NCBI RefSeq assembly: GCF_011382985.1
Contig: NZ_CP049933.1
Coordinates: 2,542,001 to 2,606,000, forward strand
Source: Leucobacter coleopterorum
GTDB lineage: Bacteria; Actinomycetota; Actinomycetes; Actinomycetales; Microbacteriaceae
DNA: 64,000 nucleotides
Direction: 5' to 3'
Under the pieces are notes generated by a model that did not search any database, had not been told where the DNA came from, and was given only the letters and a program-made list of their open reading frames with translations. Both the position numbers and the translations under genes were made by a program. Below are positions 58,686 to 64,000 of this stretch, piece by piece (position 1 is the stretch's first letter; the number at the start of each line of letters is the position of its first letter).

Positions 58686-60317
58686 ATGCTGAAGGTTTCA
58701 CCTCGTTCAATGCGACAGCGCCTCAGCGCTGCGACCGCGCTCGTTGCGGCTGCGGCACTCGTGCTCACCGGCTGCGCAAGCGGTAGTTCCTCCGGCGATG
58801 ACGCGGCCCCTGCCGTAAAGCTGGTCGACACCGGCAAAGACATTGATCAGGTGACGGTGGCATTCCCCGGCTCGCTAGCGAACCTCTACATCGGGCAAGA
58901 AAGCGGCATCCTGAATTACAACCTCGTTGCGACCGTACAAGAGGGGCTCGTTGGGCAAGACTCCGGCGGCAAGGTCGTTCCCGCCATCGCCGAGTCGTGG
59001 GAGAGCCCCGACACCTCGACGTACGTGTTCCAGCTGCGCGAAGACGCCAAGTTTCAGAACGGTGATCCGGTTACGGCCGACGACGTGGTCTTCAGCATCA
59101 AGCAAGCAGCGGATCCCGAAGCTTCACCCGGCATCTACTACTACCTGACAAACCTCGCCTCGGTCGAGAAGACTGGTGAACGCGAGGTGACGGTAAAGAG
59201 CAAAACCCCCGACGCTACGTTCCTTGTCGGTCTCTCGAACGCGGGTGCGGTTGTGATCACCCAGCAGAAGTTCTGGGAGGCTCACAAGGGCAACATTGGG
59301 ACAAGCGACTCGCTCATCCTCGGTACCGGCCCCTACAAGGTCACGGAGTTCCAACCTGACTCGCACGTCACCCTTGAGCGCGTCGACACCTGGTGGGGAG
59401 GGGTCCCAAAGGCCAAGTCGATCCGCGTGAACTTCGTTCCAGATGCCAATACGCGCCTCGCCGCGGCGAAGAAGGGCGACATCGATATCGCATTTAACGT
59501 GCCGATCAACCAGGCGGCCGAGTGGAGCAAGATCAACGACATGCGTCTTGAGGCCCTCAACGATCTCTCGTATGTCGGGCTCATCTTCGACCAGAAAGTC
59601 AAGCCGTTCGACAACCCTGATGTGCGCACCGCCATCGCAGAAAGCATTGATCGCGACGCGATCGCTGACAAGCTTTTGCGCGGCTACGGCGAAAAGGCGA
59701 CGGCCATTATGACGCCCGAGTCCCTCGCCGCGGCGTACGACGGCGATGAGGCCCGCAAGGAGCTCGCGAAGGTTCCGCAGCACGACTTCGACCTCGACGC
59801 CGCGAAGAAGTTGCTCGCGGGCACCGACGCGAAGGGTTTGAAGACCGAGCTCACCTACCCCAATACGGGCCCGCAGCTCGGGATCGCCGCCCAGGCCATC
59901 GCCGAAAATCTCAAGAAGATTGGCATGGAGGTGACTGTCAAGGAGGTACCGATTGAAGAGTGGCTCGCCACCATCGGTGACGGCGAGCACGGCCTCGGCT
60001 TCATGTGGTATTTCTCGACAACGGGTGACCCGGCTGAGGTCAACGGTTACCTGCTCGGAGCCGACAACCCGAATTCTTTTGAGAGCGACGACGCGAAGAA
60101 TCTCATCACCGAAGCCAACGCACTCGTCGACCCGAAGGAGCGCGCGCAGAAGCTAATCGAGTTGGAGACATTGAACGCCAACGAAACCGTGAACGCTCCG
60201 ATATGGTGGGGCAAGTCACTCACCGCGTTCTCAAACAGCGTTGGGGTGACTGACTACAGCCCGTACACCTTCACCGGCGTGTGGGGTGCGAAGCTGTTCG
60301 CCGCCGAGGTCAAGTAA
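58686..60317 (+). CDS. Peptide ABC transporter substrate-binding lipoprotein
   Basis: 543 residues, SBP_bac_5 family. MLKVSPRSMRQRLSAATALVAAAAL ends at the lipobox VLTGC. The two lobes show PAIAESWESPDTSTYVFQLREDAKFQNGDPVTADDVVFSI and VRTAIAESIDRDAIADKLLRG. RBS GAAGGAG precedes the ATG. It heads a complete importer operon with permeases and a fused ATPase. Only about 19% of signature residues define specificity in this family, so the ligand (peptide, nickel or other) is not called. Confidence 0.93.
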   Translation: MLKVSPRSMRQRLSAATALVAAAALVLTGCASGSSSGDDAAPAVKLVDTGKDIDQVTVAFPGSLANLYIGQESGILNYNLVATVQEGLVGQDSGGKVVPAIAESWESPDTSTYVFQLREDAKFQNGDPVTADDVVFSIKQAADPEASPGIYYYLTNLASVEKTGEREVTVKSKTPDATFLVGLSNAGAVVITQQKFWEAHKGNIGTSDSLILGTGPYKVTEFQPDSHVTLERVDTWWGGVPKAKSIRVNFVPDANTRLAAAKKGDIDIAFNVPINQAAEWSKINDMRLEALNDLSYVGLIFDQKVKPFDNPDVRTAIAESIDRDAIADKLLRGYGEKATAIMTPESLAAAYDGDEARKELAKVPQHDFDLDAAKKLLAGTDAKGLKTELTYPNTGPQLGIAAQAIAENLKKIGMEVTVKEVPIEEWLATIGDGEHGLGFMWYFSTTGDPAEVNGYLLGADNPNSFESDDAKNLITEANALVDPKERAQKLIELETLNANETVNAPIWWGKSLTAFSNSVGVTDYSPYTFTGVWGAKLFAAEVK

Positions 60318-60322
60318 GACGA

Positions 60323-61291
60323 ATGAGCAGGGCTGGGAAGCGCCTCACAAAGACGCTCACGCTTCGCATTGCGAGTGTGGTGCTGATCCTGCTTGTCATC
60401 TCGTTTCTCTCGTTCTCCCTGCTCTACCTTGCGCCGGGTGATCTCGTGAAGAACCTGCTGGGCAACCGGCCGAGTACCTCTGAGGCCATCGAGGCGATTC
60501 GCACCCAGTACCACCTCGACGATCCTTTTTTGGTGCGCTACTTCGACTGGCTGTTCTCGGCGCTGCGCGGCGACTTCGGGGTCTCGATTCGGCTGCAACA
60601 GCCCGTCACTACAGTGATCGAGAGCAGGGTGGGTGTGACCGCCGAGCTCATCGGATTCTCGTTTCTGCTCGCGCTGGTCACCGCGGTGCCGCTCGGCATT
60701 CTGAGTGCGGCGCGCGCTGGCAAGCGCCTCGACCGTGCGGCGAGCGCCGTGTCGCTGTTTGGCCTGTCGGCTCCGAGCTTCGCGCTGGCTATCCTCGCGA
60801 TCTCGGTGTTTTCGCTGCTGCTTCCGATCTTTCCTGCCTACGGCGCGGGCGCCGAGGGGGTTGAGCGCTTCTGGCATCTGGTGCTGCCGTCAGCCGTGCT
60901 CGCGGCCGGCATCGGGGCGATCCTGATGCGAATGACCCGCGCCGCGGTGCTCAGAGAACTTGAGAGCGATGCCATCACCTTTGCCCGCTCGCGCGGCATC
61001 ACCGAGAGCAAGATCCAGCGTATCGCCCTGCGTGGGGCCCTGATCCCGATCGTCACAAGTGCCGGGCTGATCCTCACCTTCATTATCGGCGGCACGATCA
61101 TCGTGGAAACGGTGTTTGCACTCCCCGGTCTGGGGCAGCTGCTCGAAGAGGCCGTGCTGTTCAAAGACCTTCCCGTGGTGCAGGCCATCACCCTTCTTGT
61201 GGCGGCGGCCATCGCGATCATCACCATTCTCGTGGACATCAGCTACACGCTGCTTGACCCGCGGGTCCGAGCGAGGGAGCTCGTCGGATGA
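60323..61291 (+). CDS. Peptide ABC transporter permease, DppB type
   Basis: 322 residues from ATG 60323 (MSRAGKRLTKTLTLR), 5 bases after the binding-protein stop. Helix at about 17-37, periplasmic DDPFLVRYFDWLFSALRGDFGVSIRLQQPV (the RGDxGxS motif), five further helices and FARSRGITESKIQRIALRGALIPI. Overlaps the DppC-type gene by four bases. Confidence 0.94.
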   Translation: MSRAGKRLTKTLTLRIASVVLILLVISFLSFSLLYLAPGDLVKNLLGNRPSTSEAIEAIRTQYHLDDPFLVRYFDWLFSALRGDFGVSIRLQQPVTTVIESRVGVTAELIGFSFLLALVTAVPLGILSAARAGKRLDRAASAVSLFGLSAPSFALAILAISVFSLLLPIFPAYGAGAEGVERFWHLVLPSAVLAAGIGAILMRMTRAAVLRELESDAITFARSRGITESKIQRIALRGALIPIVTSAGLILTFIIGGTIIVETVFALPGLGQLLEEAVLFKDLPVVQAITLLVAAAIAIITILVDISYTLLDPRVRARELVG

Positions 61292-62153
61292 GTTCACAAA
61301 CCACCCAAATTTCGCTGCTCAACCGCGTGCGGGTCGCACCCGGTAAACCCCGCGACTGGAGTGTCATCGCTTCGGCGGTGTTTCTGTTGCTGGTGGTCAT
61401 CACCGCGGCGATATCGCCGTTTCTCACGGAGGCTGCGACAAGCCAGAGCATCCTTGATTCGCTGTTGCCCCGGGATCGCCTGGCCATCCCCTCGGCACCG
61501 ACGAGCTCGGCCGCGACGTGCTGCTCGTCACGCTCGCGGGCACGGGATCTGCGGTTGCTGGCCCCGTCGTGATCGCCGTGGGGTCGATGGTGCTCGCGAT
61601 CCTGTTCGGCACGCTCGCGGGGTACCTGCGCGGTTCCATTGACTGGCTGGTGGGCCGTGTGGTTGATATTTTGCTCGCGCTGCCGATCATGCTCGTCGCG
61701 ATTGTTGTCGCGGGCATCTTTGGGGCCGGGTATTGGGTGACGGTGTTTATGCTTGTGGCGCTCTTTGCGCCCTCCGATATTCGCATCGTGCGGGCTGGAG
61801 TCACCGAGCAGGCGCCAAGGCCCTACGTCGAGGCGGCGCAGATGCTGTCGCTATCACCCGCGCGCATCATGTATCGCCACATCGTGCCAAACGTGTGGCC
61901 GCTCATCATGACGAACCTGATGCTGAACCTCGCGATTGCGCTGGTCACCCTATCCTCGCTGTCGTTCCTCGGCATCGGCGTCGCGCCCGGCACCCCCGAT
62001 TGGGGACGCCAGATTACGGACGGTCGCGGCATCATGGGTGATAACCCAGCCATGATGGTTGTGCCAGCGGTGCTAATCGTCCTCGTGGCAATGGCCATTA
62101 ACGTGCTCGGCGATCACATGGGCGAGCGCCTGCGAGAGCGGGGGTTACAGTGA
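61288..62153 (+). CDS. Peptide ABC transporter permease, DppC type (frameshifted)
   Basis: About 288 residues after repair of one base at 61468-61471, which joins SILDSLLP to PGSPGHPLGTDELGRDVLLV (the HPLGTDxLGRD signature). N-terminal helix at about 26-46; later EAAQMLSLSPARIMYRHIVPNVWPLI is the ATPase-coupling region. ATGA overlap upstream and GTGA overlap with the ATPase gene downstream. Confidence 0.92.
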
Positions 62154-63763
62154 GCGACACGGGTTTGCCCGCGACGATGGCGGTCGGCTCAGCGCAGGGC
62201 GTGCGGGTTTTGGCCCTGCAGGTCGAGAGCGCGGAGCGCACCATCGTGCAACCGTTCGATGCCGCAGTGCTGCCCGGCGAGATGCTCGCAATTATCGGGG
62301 AGTCAGGATCGGGCAAGTCGCTTACCGCCCGCGCGATCACTGGGCTGCTGCCGCGTGGGGTGCGCGCGACCGGTCACTCCGAGATTGACGGCTATAGCTA
62401 CGATCTCGCTGCGTCTTCGGCCGGGGTGTGGCGAGAAGTCCGGGGCCGCCGAGCGGTCTTGCTGCTGCAGGATCCCTTCACGAGTTTGAGCCCCGTGCTG
62501 CGCTGCGGCGAGCAGATCGCGCTCACTGTCGAGGCCCGTCTGGGCCGCTCCCCTGGGCGGGCGGCACTCCAGGCCGAGGTCGAGCGACGGCTCGCCGAGG
62601 TGCAGCTACCGGCGCGCGTTGCAAAGATGTACCCGACTGAGCTCTCTGGCGGCATGCGGCAGCGCGTCGCCATCGCCGCGGCTCTCGCAGCAGAACCACG
62701 ACTACTCATCGCCGACGAGCCCACAACAGCACTCGACGCGAGCACCCAGGGCGAGGTGCTCGACCTGCTGCGCAGTCTGCAGCTCGCACACCGCATGAGC
62801 CTCATCCTTATCAGCCACGATCTCGGGGTGATCGAGGGGCGAGCCGACCGCGTGTGCGTGATGCGAAACGGCGAGGTGGTCGAGCAGGGTACGTCAAGCC
62901 AGGTGCTGCAGAACCCGCAGCACGAGTACACTCGAGCCCTTATCGCGGCGAACCCTTCGATCTCTGACGCGGCCTCGTCGGTATCCCCGGCACCCCAGAG
63001 CAACCCGCCGATTCTCGTCGCCACGAGTGTCTCCAAATCGTTTGGCGACACCGCCGCTCTAACCGATGCCTCGGTTGAAGTCGCTGCGGGTGAAGTTCTT
63101 GCCATCGTTGGTGAGTCGGGATCGGGCAAGTCTACCCTCGCCCGCGCTATCGCGGGCCTCGAGGTTCCCGACACTGGAACCGTCACGCTTCACAGCAAAC
63201 AGTTGCCCGCGGGGCGGCGAGGGCGCAAACCGGGGCAGATCCAGATCGTCTTTCAGGATCCGTACTCAACGCTCAACCCCTCGTTCACAATCGAGCAATC
63301 GCTACAGGAGGCGCTGCGGGCGGGCGGCGACCGCACGCGCACCGTGAGGGATCTACTTGAGCTCGTTGAGCTCGATTCCAAGCTTGCGACGCGACGCCCG
63401 TCGCAGCTCTCGGGTGGCCAACGGCAGCGTGTGTCGATTGCGCGGGCGCTGGCGCCGAACCCCGAGGTGCTGATCTGCGACGAGAGTGTCTCAGCTCTCG
63501 ATGTGTCGGTGCAGGCGCAGATTCTCGCGCTGCTCGCGCGGCTGCGAGACGAGCTGGGGCTCGCGATGCTGTTTATCACCCACGACCTCGGGGTGGTGGC
63601 AAGGATCGCCAACAACGTGATTGTGCTGCGAAACGGCGAGATTGTGGAGCGCGGCGAAACCGAGCGGGTGTTGCGGGCACCCCAGCACACCTACACGAAG
63701 CTGCTCGTGGCAGCGGCGGAGCAAGATAGCGTTCACAGGGAAAGCAGGGAAGCAAGGGAATGA
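62150..63763 (+). CDS. Fused peptide ABC transporter ATPase (DppD-DppF)
   Basis: 537 residues with two complete ABC domains. Walker A motifs are GESGSGKSLTARAI and GESGSGKSTLARAI; signatures are LSGGMRQRVAIA and LSGGQRQRVSIA; Walker B regions are LLIADEPTTALD and VLICDESVSALD. The second has Ser in place of the usual Pro after DE. Each domain ends with the oligopeptide C-terminal extension (PQHEYTRALIAANP and PQHTYTKLLVAAAE). One protein replaces the usual DppD and DppF pair. GTG start at 62150. Confidence 0.95.
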   Translation: MSDTGLPATMAVGSAQGVRVLALQVESAERTIVQPFDAAVLPGEMLAIIGESGSGKSLTARAITGLLPRGVRATGHSEIDGYSYDLAASSAGVWREVRGRRAVLLLQDPFTSLSPVLRCGEQIALTVEARLGRSPGRAALQAEVERRLAEVQLPARVAKMYPTELSGGMRQRVAIAAALAAEPRLLIADEPTTALDASTQGEVLDLLRSLQLAHRMSLILISHDLGVIEGRADRVCVMRNGEVVEQGTSSQVLQNPQHEYTRALIAANPSISDAASSVSPAPQSNPPILVATSVSKSFGDTAALTDASVEVAAGEVLAIVGESGSGKSTLARAIAGLEVPDTGTVTLHSKQLPAGRRGRKPGQIQIVFQDPYSTLNPSFTIEQSLQEALRAGGDRTRTVRDLLELVELDSKLATRRPSQLSGGQRQRVSIARALAPNPEVLICDESVSALDVSVQAQILALLARLRDELGLAMLFITHDLGVVARIANNVIVLRNGEIVERGETERVLRAPQHTYTKLLVAAAEQDSVHRESREARE

Positions 63764-64000
63764 ACAGTGTGGCGGTGTCATCTTGGACGCTTCATGAGGC
63801 TCAGTTGCCGGTCGAGTTGGAGGCAGGGCTCTCAGCGGAACGGCTCGCGCTTTGGCAGGTGGAGCGGGAACTTTGGACACCCCGCACCTTTGTTGCGAGT
63901 TCTTCCAATGGCGAGTTTATGGGTGCCGCCCTCACTGTGGGACGACCGCACACGGCCTACCGCAAGATCGTGGATGTGGTCGTCGGCGAGCAAACCGGGC
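63760..64000 (+). CDS. Unidentified protein, N-terminal part (runs off window)
   Basis: 80 codons are visible from ATG 63760 (MNSVAVSSWTLHEAQLP), overlapping the ATPase stop as ATGA. The strands LWTPRTFVASSSNGEFMGAAL and TAYRKIVDVVVG are consistent with the start of a GNAT-type acetyltransferase, but this is a guess. It is in the peptide importer operon and so may act on the imported compound. Confidence 0.6.
   Translation, partial: MNSVAVSSWTLHEAQLPVELEAGLSAERLALWQVERELWTPRTFVASSSNGEFMGAALTVGRPHTAYRKIVDVVVGEQTG

Noticed and set aside
1525-61471. Reading the frameshifted genes as true pseudogenes or programmed frameshifts
   Set aside because: The breaks are too frequent, are scattered over unrelated and essential genes, sit at different G/C runs without slippery motifs, and both sides of each are fully conserved.

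Overview
The window is high-GC actinobacterial chromosome. Gene content and order (glpX/fba, ispH/xseA/xseB, DUF4245, carbonic anhydrase, fumC, PIN-PhoH, a BMP-type nucleoside transporter) and the protein sequences suggest Microbacteriaceae, possibly a Leucobacter-like organism. That placement is inference from family resemblance, not a database match. I saw no rRNA, tRNA, CRISPR array, transposase or prophage genes.

Layout. 1-3140 (minus): an oligopeptide/dipeptide ABC importer running off the left edge. 3335-9452 (mostly minus): housekeeping and small genes (APH-like kinase, small alarmone synthetase, DUF1345, DinB, YchF GTPase, DUF1761). 9544-11721 (plus): an exonuclease and RmuC. 11790-31248 (all minus): the accessory highlight. 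It holds four giant sortase-anchored surface proteins (A 11790-14175, B 14243-18774, C 18923-23658, D 26691-31248) and, between C and D, two tandem ECF sigma factors. Each sigma factor is fused to its own zinc-finger anti-sigma-like segment, a membrane helix and a different outside domain. B, C and D share a common N-terminal architecture but carry different stalk modules and sorting signals. 31552-33129: a TetR regulator and a divergent alpha/beta hydrolase around a perfect 24-bp palindrome. 33162-45656: central metabolism and housekeeping (FBPase, aldolase, IspH, exonuclease VII, carbonic anhydrase, fumarase, PIN-PhoH). 46084-50927: a BMP-family nucleoside-type ABC transporter, followed by a DUF985 cupin and a TetR regulator. 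52004-54087: a YtrA-like GntR/DUF1648/CPBP operon. 54263-58294: glutaryl-CoA-type dehydrogenase, CoA transferase and a divergent PucR regulator. 58686-64000: a second, complete peptide ABC importer and the start of an unidentified gene.

A major caveat is that about 27 apparent single-base deletions, almost all in runs of three to five G or C, break otherwise intact genes, essential ones included (ispH, fumC, ychF). I read these as sequencing or assembly error and annotate each affected gene as one unit, giving the break position. Two adjacent genes (CPBP and DUF1648) also look internally shortened.

How the parts may work together: the two membrane-tethered sigma factors are candidates to sense the envelope or surface and switch on the adjacent adhesins. 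The two peptide importers and the nucleoside importer supply nutrients. The GcdH/CoA-transferase/PucR set looks like a regulated dicarboxylate (glutarate-type) degradation module.
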